DNA from: a virus
Length of the DNA stretch: 64,000 bases
Reading direction: 5' to 3' (one strand)
Virus record (IMG/VR): IMGVR_UViG_3300045918_000320
Span: 1 to 64,000 of that record
Shown here: piece by piece, positions 8,497 through 17,620 of the stretch
How the letters are laid out: each line of letters begins with the position of its first letter
How positions within the stretch are numbered: position 1 is the stretch's first letter
Program-made: the position numbers and the translations under genes
The notes under the pieces: generated by a model
What the model saw: the letters and a program-made list of their open reading frames with translations, nothing else
The model's database searches: none
Told to the model about the DNA's origin: nothing

Positions 8497-11400
8497 TATT
8501 TATATGCCCTATCGCTATATTCGTTAAATGTAATTGCTATACCATACAAGGAATAAGTTTCCAAAGCACCGGTATGTTGAAATCTAGCACCTATAAATCT
8601 TGATCTTTGTTTTTTTCTTGGGATATACGTACGTAACGGAGCCTTGTCCCCAGCACCTCCCCATACAGCACCATCTCCGAAAACGAAATCGCCAAAATTA
8701 CCGGCACTATTAAGGGAAAAATCAATATACTCAAAATCCGTTGATAAGTCACTATTAAATCCTAGTTTAGCCAGAAAAAAGCTTCTGTATTCAAAAACAG
8801 CTTGAGCTGTTGAGAATTGTTTAAAATTAATTGGATCTCCGCCATGTTGAGGAACATATTCTACTTCAGTAGCTATTGCTTTATAAAGTGTAATATCACC
8901 TTCTAAAAATGGCAAGGAATATTTTAAATAAATATCATTATTAGAAATATTTCTAGCTGTAATTATCCCTTCAAAATTAACACTTCCTGTTGATTTAGGA
9001 TAGTTTGAAAAGAATACTGTAGGAGATTGATTTAATCTGTCTACTATTTTATTCCATTCAGTTTGAATTGTAACTACATTATTTGTTCCAGAAAATACGT
9101 AAGAAGTATTTCCCCAAGTATCTGTGAAACTACTTGTATCTCTGACATTTAATTCATTTACTAAAGATGTAATTCTTGATGCTAAGTTTTCTCCCGGCAA
9201 TGGTGAAAAATCTGGATACATTGCGGAGTGACCTTCGGATAAAAATACGTCAATATCTAGCATTTTTAATAGTTGATTAAATCTAGCTATAGTGATATAC
9301 TGAGTTTGAATTAAAACATCTCCGGCTTCCATTTGTGAAGCACCTGAAGGCTTAATTATATTCCCATTTGTAGAAAGTGTAGGCAAAGATACTAAAATCT
9401 CTCTATCTGCATAATCCATTCTGTCAAAATTCTTTCTTTCAATTTCTATTACGTTAGCATCTCCGCTACCAAAATATAAAGTATCATTATCATTATTTAA
9501 AACAGCACAAGTTTTAGAAATCTGCCAGCTAGTCCAGCATCCTGTTTCCACATTAAATCGGTATGCTATTTTAGCTACTGTATCATTTTTAGTTAATACT
9601 GTCCAAAGCATATAGCTTCTATCTGTTTCGTATGCTATTCCAAATCCTACTTCAGCTAAAACTGGAGAAGTAGTAATAAAAGGTAAAAGCTTATCTTGAA
9701 TTGGTTTTGAAATTACATCTTTTCCAACTTCTGATACTTTTGCCACACCCTGCGTTCCATAATAATAAATTTCGTTATTTAAAACAGCTACACTATCTGG
9801 AACTTTTAATAATATTGTGTTATCAAAAAGACTTACTGTAAAATCACTAGAAGAAAATCCTGATAATCGAAATAGACCATCAGTTTTAAATATAAATAAA
9901 GATTCTCTGAGAGCTTTAATTCTTAAAATAGGAGCATCAGAACTACCTACTAAAATTACGTTTAGCAAAGGTACAGATTCCGGCTCGTCTTGTTTTGAAA
10001 AATAAATAGCATTTACAGATTGAGAACTTGAACTTTCAGATTTTGGATCTGCAGACAAATTTGGGTAAAATGCTGTAGCAATTGTTGTATCTGTAGTTGT
10101 TGTAATAAATGCAGTATCAACTAAAGTTTTACGTATTAAAAGAATTTTACCGGGACTATCATTTGTTCCGGAAATATATTGAGCGGTAACTATTGAATTA
10201 GGATTTTGATTAATTATTCTAACTAAAGATTGAGCTGTAGCCTGAACTGCAGAAGAATCTATTGGATCATCTGATAAAAATACTTCAAATAAAGAAGCAT
10301 TTTCACCATCTCCATTTTGAGTAGTATTAAAAGTAAAATGAGTTTTATATGCAGAAATTGTAGAATCTGCTGTAGCGTCTGCATATCCATTATAAGTGTT
10401 AGCGACAGTTATAGTGCCTCCAACATTGTTTATAGTAAAATCATAAGGGGCTACTGCCTGAACTGCTAAAACAACTTTAGCAGCTACTGAAGCTGAAGTT
10501 ATATCTGCTGATAAACTAGAAATATCTACTTTAATTCCTACTCTACCATAAGTTTCTGCTGTAACTGGTTCTACAGTAGAACCTGATTTGTCAAACCAAA
10601 CAAAATATTTAGTTTCGTTATTAGCACTATTTAAAAAAAAGTAAGACTGATTTGTAATAAATCCGTAAGCATTTACTGCTATTGTGGAAACTTCTGCACT
10701 ACCTACAAAAACATAAGTTTCAGTATTTGTACCATCTGAAATAATAAAATTAGATACTCCAGTGGTAAAATCTGTAACATCCTGCAAAGATATTTCTTTA
10801 AAATGTCTTAAACGAGTATTAGCATAAAATACGTGATTATTAAATAATTCTACATCTACTGCAAATGGAGGTTTAAAGTTAGCAGAGTTAATGCCTCCTC
10901 CTGAAATAGGATTGGTATATAATGGTGTTCCTCCGAGTCTAAAATCTTCAGACAGTCGGTCTACGTAAAATAATTTTTTAGCAGATAATTCTCCAGAAGT
11001 AGGATTACCTTCAAATACTAAATTGTATTCATCAGACAATTCTCCGTTTACGTCTTTTAATTCGCAACGAAATACTCTGAAAATAAAATCTGTATTTGTA
11101 ACCTCGTAGGGTATAAATATTTCTAATTGTGCTGATGCGTTATTTTCTGTTGTAAAATTTTCTACTGTAACTGAGTTACTCGGAATACCTTCGATAAATA
11201 AATCATTTGTATCCTTGTATGCCCAAGTAATTTTATAAGCTGTTTTTTGATTACTAGGCACAAATCCCAATTCATCGTAAATTAAAAGAGCTTTAGCTCC
11301 TATAGATACTACTCCACCAGCTTCTTTAATGCTAGAAGTAGTAAAATCACTAGCACTTTTTGCAGATAACTTTTGCACTCCAATATCTGAAGTAAAATAT

Positions 11401-11729
11401 AAGTTACCTTTAGTTTCTATTGATTTAATTCTTGTTATTGTATTGGGTTGATTAAAATTACCAGCAAAATCAGTAAAAGTACCAGAAGCGTTATCATAAG
11501 CTATTGTACTCCCAACATGTCTTAATATTCTTGATTTATATTTTAATAATTGTTTAGCCGGACTAGCCATTATTTCAGAATAATATTTTATACCTCTTCT
11601 AGGTTCTAAAATACCTTCTCTATTTATTACTGTATTATTTGCTTTAAGTAAACTACCTTCTGGAACAGAAGCTAGATTGTTAAAATATGTATATAACCCT
11701 TTCGGTGTTAATGTGAGAGTTTTTGACAC
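8496..11729 (-). CDS. Large tail / stabilisation protein
   Basis: 1077 residues, mostly beta-rich. The N terminus (LYTYFNNLASVPEGSLLKANNTVINREGILEPRRG) has the pattern of podovirus tail-tubular-B or 'stabilisation' proteins, in which a beta-propeller shell caps the tail machine. Translation begins at a GTG at 11727-11729, preceded by AAGGAG at good spacing. It directly follows the ring-protein gene. Assignment by N-terminal pattern, size and order. Confidence 0.65.
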   Translation of the reverse strand: MSKTLTLTPKGLYTYFNNLASVPEGSLLKANNTVINREGILEPRRGIKYYSEIMASPAKQLLKYKSRILRHVGSTIAYDNASGTFTDFAGNFNQPNTITRIKSIETKGNLYFTSDIGVQKLSAKSASDFTTSSIKEAGGVVSIGAKALLIYDELGFVPSNQKTAYKITWAYKDTNDLFIEGIPSNSVTVENFTTENNASAQLEIFIPYEVTNTDFIFRVFRCELKDVNGELSDEYNLVFEGNPTSGELSAKKLFYVDRLSEDFRLGGTPLYTNPISGGGINSANFKPPFAVDVELFNNHVFYANTRLRHFKEISLQDVTDFTTGVSNFIISDGTNTETYVFVGSAEVSTIAVNAYGFITNQSYFFLNSANNETKYFVWFDKSGSTVEPVTAETYGRVGIKVDISSLSADITSASVAAKVVLAVQAVAPYDFTINNVGGTITVANTYNGYADATADSTISAYKTHFTFNTTQNGDGENASLFEVFLSDDPIDSSAVQATAQSLVRIINQNPNSIVTAQYISGTNDSPGKILLIRKTLVDTAFITTTTDTTIATAFYPNLSADPKSESSSSQSVNAIYFSKQDEPESVPLLNVILVGSSDAPILRIKALRESLFIFKTDGLFRLSGFSSSDFTVSLFDNTILLKVPDSVAVLNNEIYYYGTQGVAKVSEVGKDVISKPIQDKLLPFITTSPVLAEVGFGIAYETDRSYMLWTVLTKNDTVAKIAYRFNVETGCWTSWQISKTCAVLNNDNDTLYFGSGDANVIEIERKNFDRMDYADREILVSLPTLSTNGNIIKPSGASQMEAGDVLIQTQYITIARFNQLLKMLDIDVFLSEGHSAMYPDFSPLPGENLASRITSLVNELNVRDTSSFTDTWGNTSYVFSGTNNVVTIQTEWNKIVDRLNQSPTVFFSNYPKSTGSVNFEGIITARNISNNDIYLKYSLPFLEGDITLYKAIATEVEYVPQHGGDPINFKQFSTAQAVFEYRSFFLAKLGFNSDLSTDFEYIDFSLNSAGNFGDFVFGDGAVWGGAGDKAPLRTYIPRKKQRSRFIGARFQHTGALETYSLYGIAITFNEYSDRAYK

Positions 11730-11739
11730 TAGTCACTCC

Positions 11740-12705
11740 TTAAAAAATACCTCTAGAAAATCGACCACGGATATTTCTTAATACTCCACGGTTTACAATT
11801 TTATGAACAGCACCTTCTACTCTATCATCTAAAAGTACACCAGATTTACTTTCCATATCTTGTAATTTAGCATTAGCATTAGTTAACCCTTGAGTATCCC
11901 CAATTGCTTCTAAAACTCTACAAGCTACTCTTTGAGCTAGTACTGGATGTAATTCTGTAGGAATATTTGGTACGCAAGTTTCCCCAGCGACAGAGATACT
12001 ATCTCCAACAATTAAATCTTTAGGAATGTCTGTAGGATTTAAAGTTATAGTTTTTGTAGCTAAGTTGATATCAGTAACAGATACATCAATTTTTATAATA
12101 CTGTGAGGAGAACGTACTCTTATAAAGTCAAATTGTTGATCTGCACTGAAAGTACTTGGAACACTAGTTAAAACTAATTGTCCTGAAGTTCTATCTATAG
12201 ATTTAATTGAGCCTACCATATTATCTTTTACTAAAGAATTTGGTCGCATATAGTAATAAAATACTAAAGATCCTACTACGCCTTGGTTATTATTTATTTC
12301 AGGGTATGGAATAATATCCGATCCCTTAACATAAAATTGTCTCATAAATCCAAATTGACGAGATAAACCTATGCCGATATATTTTTCGTCTAGATTTACT
12401 TGAGTCATTTCAAATTCATTAGATCCATCCCAATAGCTTACTTCATTTAATTTACTTCCTAAAGCTCTTTCAGGAATTGTATAGTTTGGTTTACCTGTTT
12501 CAAGAGGTACAATTTCACTATAAATTAAATAATTATCTTTCATCTGTAAAATAGTAGGTACTAATCCAATTAACATTTCTTCATTTAAAAATGAAATTAA
12601 ATCGTCATCGGAAAATGCGATCTGAGCACTTGGGATCATACAACGCATTTTTATAGATGCTAATAATTTATTAGTAGTAAGAGATGCTTTTGAAGCATTG
12701 CCCAT
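11740..12705 (-). CDS. Head-tail ring / tail tubular A-like protein
   Basis: 321 residues. The N-terminal helix bundle includes FSDDDLISFLNEEMLIGLVPTILQM, as in adaptor or tubular-A proteins, and is followed by a beta-rich middle (YSEIVPLETGKPNYTIPERALG) and a C-terminal helical segment. This is the typical order for podovirus connector rings. It is followed after 10 bases by the large tail gene. Called from architecture and synteny. Confidence 0.6.
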   Translation of the reverse strand: MGNASKASLTTNKLLASIKMRCMIPSAQIAFSDDDLISFLNEEMLIGLVPTILQMKDNYLIYSEIVPLETGKPNYTIPERALGSKLNEVSYWDGSNEFEMTQVNLDEKYIGIGLSRQFGFMRQFYVKGSDIIPYPEINNNQGVVGSLVFYYYMRPNSLVKDNMVGSIKSIDRTSGQLVLTSVPSTFSADQQFDFIRVRSPHSIIKIDVSVTDINLATKTITLNPTDIPKDLIVGDSISVAGETCVPNIPTELHPVLAQRVACRVLEAIGDTQGLTNANAKLQDMESKSGVLLDDRVEGAVHKIVNRGVLRNIRGRFSRGIF

Positions 12706-12728
12706 ATAGTATCCTTTTAGTATCTATT

Positions 12729-13115
12729 TTAACAATTAATTTTTTTAGCTTTTAATTCTGCAAGTTGCTTTTCTAATTCAGCAATTTTTGAATCATCAGA
12801 ATCGCCTTCCATAGATTCGTCTTCGCCTAATTCTTCTTCGGGAGATTCCAAAGATTCTTCATCAGAAGATTCTTCTAGAGGATTTTTAGAAACTATGCCT
12901 TTAGCCATTTCTAAACCTTTTTCTAATCCGGCTTTATTTGGAGCTGCTACAGAAACTTTTTTTAAGCCTCCTATATCTTCAGCCATTCCGCCTTTTAACA
13001 TATCCATAATTCCTTGAACAACAGATTTTTTAGCATCTAAATGTTTTTGGTCTACTGGATTTTTTGATTGCTCTGCAGCTTTCTTTTTTAATAAGTCAAT
13101 AAATTCTTTTTCCAT
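12729..13115 (-). CDS. Small acidic protein, first gene after a phage promoter
   Basis: 128 residues: a helical N terminus, a middle (about 75-108) made mostly of Glu, Ser and Asp, and a short C-terminal coiled coil (AELEKQLAELKAKK). No family recognised. It heads a late transcription unit 21 bases after the T7-like promoter start at 13136. An assembly or virion role is possible but unproven. Confidence 0.6.
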   Translation of the reverse strand: MEKEFIDLLKKKAAEQSKNPVDQKHLDAKKSVVQGIMDMLKGGMAEDIGGLKKVSVAAPNKAGLEKGLEMAKGIVSKNPLEESSDEESLESPEEELGEDESMEGDSDDSKIAELEKQLAELKAKKINC

Positions 13116-13134
13116 ACATTCTCCTACAAATGTT

Positions 13135-13153
13135 TCTATATATAGTTGTTATT
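13135..13153 (-). promoter_or_regulatory. T7-like late promoter
   Basis: The minus strand reads AATAACAACTATATATAGAA from about -17. It keeps TAACAACTA and TATAG. It precedes the gene starting at 13115 and drives the ring/tail unit. Confidence 0.7.
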
Positions 13154-13591
13154 TTAGCGGTTTATGGCTAAATCTTTTAAATAATTATCTATCTCTAAAG
13201 GGGTAGTATCATCCGTTACCCAATCTAATTTCAATGCTTTACCTACAAATTCAGAACAAATAAACTGACTATTGTCGTTTTTTGAAAATAATTTAATGCC
13301 AATTAGGAATTTTGTAGCTATGTTTAGTATTTGTTTATACGAATATGGCTTTCCTAATTGTTTTTTTACAAATTCAAAATCTACAGATTCGTCGGAAATC
13401 TCGTATTGGTGGATTATTTCATTTTCTACTAAAAAATTATCCATATGCATACAGTTTACAAATCCGTGAGAAGCTTGGTATACTAAATCGTCTTTAATAA
13501 TTAAAACATGAGAAAAACTAGTATTTTGATAAAATTTTATTAAGGCTGCACCAATTTTAAATTTTTTAGGACTAGATGTTGCTATAATCAT
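13154..13591 (-). CDS. Permuted papain-like (YiiX/NlpC-P60 type) hydrolase
   Basis: 145 residues. The motifs fit the circularly permuted NlpC/P60 (YiiX/LRAT-like) fold: early His28 in FSHVLI, a GKPYSYKQIL turn, then Cys112 in FICSEFVGKALKL and a TPLEIDNYL ending. Members cleave amide, thioester or peptide bonds. In a tail-fibre operon it could act on the cell envelope during entry. The start overlaps the previous gene by four bases (ATGA). Fold call moderately sure; substrate unknown. Confidence 0.65.
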   Translation of the reverse strand: MIIATSSPKKFKIGAALIKFYQNTSFSHVLIIKDDLVYQASHGFVNCMHMDNFLVENEIIHQYEISDESVDFEFVKKQLGKPYSYKQILNIATKFLIGIKLFSKNDNSQFICSEFVGKALKLDWVTDDTTPLEIDNYLKDLAINR

Positions 13592-13992
13592 AAACCGTTC
13601 TCCTGTTCAAATAAATTAACTTTAAGGATAACGCTATCAAATATATCTGAATGGCTCGTATAAGCCAATTTAAGTTGTCCTAAAGCACTTCTAGCTGTAC
13701 CTAGTGCTCCTGTTTCCAATAAAGCTCTAATTGGAGCTAAATTAGTTAGCATAGAAGTAACCTGACTAGAAGTTAAAGATAATATTTTATTTCTAGCTCC
13801 TAAAAGCTCTATACAATCATTAGATAAGGTTAATCCAAATTCTCTTTTCTTTTTTGCTAATATTCTTTCTGTAAATTCTGATTCAGATACAATTTCAAAT
13901 TTTAATAAATTATTATCTTGGCAGAATTGAATAGCTTCTGCTTTATCTATGAATTCTATTTTACAATTTTCAAATATTAGTAAATATTTCAT
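13588..13992 (-). CDS. Fibre-operon protein, possible fibre assembly factor
   Basis: 134 residues, mixed alpha/beta, with no family recognised with confidence. It lies right after a large fibre gene with a 2-base gap and overlaps the hydrolase gene by four bases. Small proteins in this place are often fibre chaperones. That role is inferred only from position. Confidence 0.5.
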   Translation of the reverse strand: MKYLLIFENCKIEFIDKAEAIQFCQDNNLLKFEIVSESEFTERILAKKKREFGLTLSNDCIELLGARNKILSLTSSQVTSMLTNLAPIRALLETGALGTARSALGQLKLAYTSHSDIFDSVILKVNLFEQENGL

Positions 13993-13994
13993 TA

Positions 13995-16900
13995 TTACCT
14001 AATTGTCGTATATAATTTTTGTAAATCATAATAATCTACATCTATAGCTTTTGCTGCGGCATTTGTAGAGCCTGAATTCATTTTTACCATTGGAGCCATT
14101 ACAATGGCAGTAGGTAAATTTGTATTAATAGTTCCTATATAAGTATTATTTAAATAAAAGTATGCTACTGTTCCTGCTGCATTTACTATAAAACTTGCTT
14201 TATACCAAGTACCTGCCACTACTTGTACTGTAGTATCTAATGTTGTAGTTGTAGCAGCATTAGATGAGAATGCAAAAATATTAGCTGCAGTAGCTGCGGT
14301 TCCTTGGTAAGAAAAGCCAATTGCATTTAAAGGATTTGTTCCCGGAGTTACGTTTGTAGCTGCGTTTAATAATCCTCCACAATAAGATAACTGATTTGCT
14401 GCAGTTCCACCGATTGCTGGAAAAGATATTCTCTGTTCACAAAAAGTTACACTATTATTTAATAATATTTGAGAAGCTGTCCCTAAGTTTAAAGCACCTG
14501 CTGTAGCATTACCTGTACCAGTATTTACTCTTATTACTCCATTAGATGCTCCTGCAGACACTTGATATGCTACTGTACCTGATGTTATTGTCCATCCTAA
14601 AGCACCAATTTGATTTGTTGTAGCAGATGCTGATACAAAATCATCATATAGTCTAAAACTACCATAATCTATACCATAAGTTCCAATATTCCAAATTCCA
14701 GCAACTGAAGTATTATCTACTAAAATAGCTTTTATCTCTTTTGTTGGAATTATAAAAGATTGAAAAGTTCCAGCAGCATCTTTTAAATTAACTAATGGAT
14801 CTGATTTATTTACAAAATAAAAAGTATCTCCTAAAGTTAAAGTTGTAGCGTCTGGTAGAGTTACTACTTGTCCTCCTACAGTTCCTACAAATATTTTACC
14901 TTTATTACTTGCTGAAGTTAAAGCTAAAGTAGAAGCAGATACCGTTACAGAATCCCAAACTAAAGAACTTCCTCCTCCTGATGGAGTGGCTGGCGACCAA
15001 GTAGAACCGGTATAAGTCAATACTTGTCCTGTACTAGGTGCTGTAGCTGAAATTGCTACACCTTTAATTTTATCTACTGTAGATGCTCCTAAAGTTCCAG
15101 AAACATCTCCAGCTATAGTTTTAGCTGTATCTGCAGTGTTATTTACGTTACCTAAACCTACTGAAGTAGAATTTAAAGTTTGCCAAGATTTATCACCTCG
15201 CCAATATTGAGCTGTAGTACCTGCGGTGATACTAGCCTCTTTACTATTTAGAGCAGTTTGAGTAGCTGTAGAAATAGGTTTATTTAAATCACTTGTATTA
15301 TCAACATTGCCTAAACCTACAGATGTTTTATCTAAAGTTTGGAATGTTTTATCTCCTCTATAGTATTGAGAAGTAGTTCCAGCCGTAATTGTAGGTTCTT
15401 TTGCATTTAACTGAGTTTGTATCGCTGATGTTACTCCTGATACATTAGCTAATTCTGCAGAAGTTACTGTAGATATAGCTACTTTACCAGAAGCATCAGA
15501 TACTAAAGCTCTAGATACTGTTAAATTAGAACTAGTAATTGTTGTTGCAGCTCCAGTTATTGCATCTTGTTTTCCGTTCCACGTAGTTTTTTCTGTATCT
15601 GTTACGAATCTGTGGTTTGCATCTTGAGTAATATTTGCTGGATTAGTAGTATCTATATTTACAACATTTCCTAAACCGACATCTGATTTTGTAATTCCTG
15701 TAGGAGTAGTGATACTAGGGGAGCTTAGTGTAGCTCCTGATGCTCTAACAAAATTACCAGTACCTGTGCCGGTATATTCTGTTTGAGTAAGGTGATATTG
15801 TTGTCCAGTAGTACCCCCTTGTAATCCTCCCAAGTCATTATGAGCTAGGATTAGTGGAGTTTCTACATAAGAATAATGAGTAGTACCTGAATGTACAAAA
15901 GATAAAGTTACTGGAGTTGAGGTAGAATGGCTAGCATATAATTTAAATACTAGTCTATCAGTAGCTGCTACTGTAAATGTAGGTTGAGCTGTAGTTAGTG
16001 TATATTTACTTACAGCAGTATTAGTTATATTTACACTAGGAGTAGTAAATAATAAAGTTTCTACTCCAGCAGTAGTTCTAGAGTAAACAGAAAGATTTAT
16101 AGAGGTAGTACCAGAAAGGGAACTAACGTATGAATAAATATTAAAATTCCAAATACCGGCATCAACTGTAGTTTTATGAAAAGGAACGTCTGAAATATAA
16201 GGATCAACTAATATAGGGCTAGTAGTGCTATCTACAGATACAGATTCTATAACTTCTGCGACATTATCTGGAGTTTTTTGCATATAGTCGTATCCAGAAA
16301 CATCAGAGGCAGTAGCTGTAAAGAAATAGGCTACTCCGGCTCCGGCTCCAGTTACTGCTCCAGCTCCGTTAATCCAAGCTACACCGTTCCATTTTAAAAC
16401 TTCATCTAATTGCGGAGAAGATACCGAAAAATCTGTTAAATAACTTGTATCTATTGTATGAAATGTTTTATCACCTCTAAAAAATTGAGAAGTGGTTCCT
16501 GAAGTTATACTATTTTCTTTTCCATTTAATGCTGTTTGAGTAGCAGTGCTAATTGGTTTATTTAAATCAGAAGTATTATCTACGTTTGCTAAACCTACAG
16601 CAGTTTTATCTAATGTCTGCCAAGATTTATCACCTCTCCAATATTGAGCTGTAGTACCAGTAGCTATTGGAGCTTCTTTGCTATTCCAAGTAGTTTTTTC
16701 TGTATCTGTTACGAATCTGTGGTTTGCATCTTGAGTAATATTAGAGGCTACTGTAGCATCTACATTAGGTACATTTCCTAATCCTACTGCAGCTTTATCT
16801 AAAGTTTGAAATGTTTTATCACCACGAAAATACTGAGAAGTAGTTCCGGATGTGATTGTCGGCTCTTTACTATTTAAAGCAGTTTGGGTAGCCGTGCTTA

Positions 16901-17315
16901 TAGGTTTATTTAAGTCAGAAGTATTGTCAGCATTTCCTAAACCTACTTGAGATTTAGTTACTGAGTGAGGATTGCTTGTATTTGCAATATGAGTATCAAT
17001 TTGAGTATGTGAATTTGTTCCAATATTTTGTAATAGAGAATGATCAATACCTGTAGCATCTACATCATATGTAATTGTGTTAGCTGGATCGTTATAAGTA
17101 GCTACTACTGTAGTAGAGTTTGCGGTCATTGCTCCTACAATATCTTGTACATTTTCTGTAGTAAGAGTAGTTCCGGGAGTAGCGTAAGTTGTAACTGTAC
17201 CGGCATCATCTACAGTTTCTATAGCATTTGTAGTGCTGCTAATATAAATTGAAACTTCTCCTGCATCAGGAAGTAAAGTTGGAGTCGCTTGTTTTTTAAC
17301 TACTATATCAGACAT
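13995..17315 (-). CDS. Tail fibre with GLGNVDNTSD repeats and LamG-like C-terminal domain
   Basis: 1106 residues. It has at least five copies of a GTTSQYFRGDKTFQTLDK-type unit, interleaved with GLGNVDNTSDLNKPISTATQ-type units, typical of phage fibre shafts. The C-terminal ~230 residues (SFRLYDDFVSAS ... GTVAYFYLNNTYIGTI) look like a concanavalin/LamG-type receptor-binding domain. The start overlaps the previous small gene by 13 bases. The repeats are shared with the other fibre genes at 20.7 and 23.9 kb. Receptor unknown. Confidence 0.8.
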   Translation of the reverse strand: MSDIVVKKQATPTLLPDAGEVSIYISSTTNAIETVDDAGTVTTYATPGTTLTTENVQDIVGAMTANSTTVVATYNDPANTITYDVDATGIDHSLLQNIGTNSHTQIDTHIANTSNPHSVTKSQVGLGNADNTSDLNKPISTATQTALNSKEPTITSGTTSQYFRGDKTFQTLDKAAVGLGNVPNVDATVASNITQDANHRFVTDTEKTTWNSKEAPIATGTTAQYWRGDKSWQTLDKTAVGLANVDNTSDLNKPISTATQTALNGKENSITSGTTSQFFRGDKTFHTIDTSYLTDFSVSSPQLDEVLKWNGVAWINGAGAVTGAGAGVAYFFTATASDVSGYDYMQKTPDNVAEVIESVSVDSTTSPILVDPYISDVPFHKTTVDAGIWNFNIYSYVSSLSGTTSINLSVYSRTTAGVETLLFTTPSVNITNTAVSKYTLTTAQPTFTVAATDRLVFKLYASHSTSTPVTLSFVHSGTTHYSYVETPLILAHNDLGGLQGGTTGQQYHLTQTEYTGTGTGNFVRASGATLSSPSITTPTGITKSDVGLGNVVNIDTTNPANITQDANHRFVTDTEKTTWNGKQDAITGAATTITSSNLTVSRALVSDASGKVAISTVTSAELANVSGVTSAIQTQLNAKEPTITAGTTSQYYRGDKTFQTLDKTSVGLGNVDNTSDLNKPISTATQTALNSKEASITAGTTAQYWRGDKSWQTLNSTSVGLGNVNNTADTAKTIAGDVSGTLGASTVDKIKGVAISATAPSTGQVLTYTGSTWSPATPSGGGSSLVWDSVTVSASTLALTSASNKGKIFVGTVGGQVVTLPDATTLTLGDTFYFVNKSDPLVNLKDAAGTFQSFIIPTKEIKAILVDNTSVAGIWNIGTYGIDYGSFRLYDDFVSASATTNQIGALGWTITSGTVAYQVSAGASNGVIRVNTGTGNATAGALNLGTASQILLNNSVTFCEQRISFPAIGGTAANQLSYCGGLLNAATNVTPGTNPLNAIGFSYQGTAATAANIFAFSSNAATTTTLDTTVQVVAGTWYKASFIVNAAGTVAYFYLNNTYIGTINTNLPTAIVMAPMVKMNSGSTNAAAKAIDVDYYDLQKLYTTIR

Positions 17316-17551
17316 AATTGACCTCTTATAATTAAAGTTCCCTCTACTCTAATTCTTCGTTTAACTATCATTTGTTGATTAATTGGTATTGTAACTGTGG
17401 TACTAGCTGGTACATTATTATATGAGAAATTGTCAGAGTCTCCAGTTCCAGTAAACCCTATATGAGTAAGAGCATTTGATAAATCATATTCAGTAGGAAT
17501 ATCTAATTCCACTCCGTCTACTTCTAATACTGCTACTTTAATTGTTCCCAT
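17303..17551 (-). CDS. Small beta-rich protein of the fibre operon
   Basis: 82 residues, beta-rich, with ELDIPTEYDLSNALTHIGFTG in the middle and a C-terminal VKRRIRVEGTLIIRGQ segment. It starts just after the terminator hairpin at 17563-17590 and overlaps the next fibre gene by 13 bases. No promoter was recognised, so its transcription probably depends on read-through. Function unknown; structural by place. Confidence 0.55.
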   Translation of the reverse strand: MGTIKVAVLEVDGVELDIPTEYDLSNALTHIGFTGTGDSDNFSYNNVPASTTVTIPINQQMIVKRRIRVEGTLIIRGQLCLI

Positions 17552-17562
17552 TTTTATCCTTT

Positions 17563-17590
17563 AAAAGAAGCCTCGTATTTCTACGAGGCC
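17563..17590 (-). terminator. Intrinsic terminator after the 494-residue fibre gene
   Basis: On the minus strand GCCTCGTA-GAAA-TACGAGGC forms an eight-base stem followed by TTCTTTT. It lies 31 bases past the stop of the gene at 17621. Confidence 0.8.
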
Positions 17591-17620
17591 CTTACTTACC
17601 CCCCGAAAAGAGTAAGGTGA

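Noticed and set aside
15170-17010. Direct repeats as a CRISPR-like array
   Set aside because: The repeats code in frame for GTTSQYFRGDK/GLGNVDNTSD fibre units and vary at synonymous sites, so they are protein repeats.
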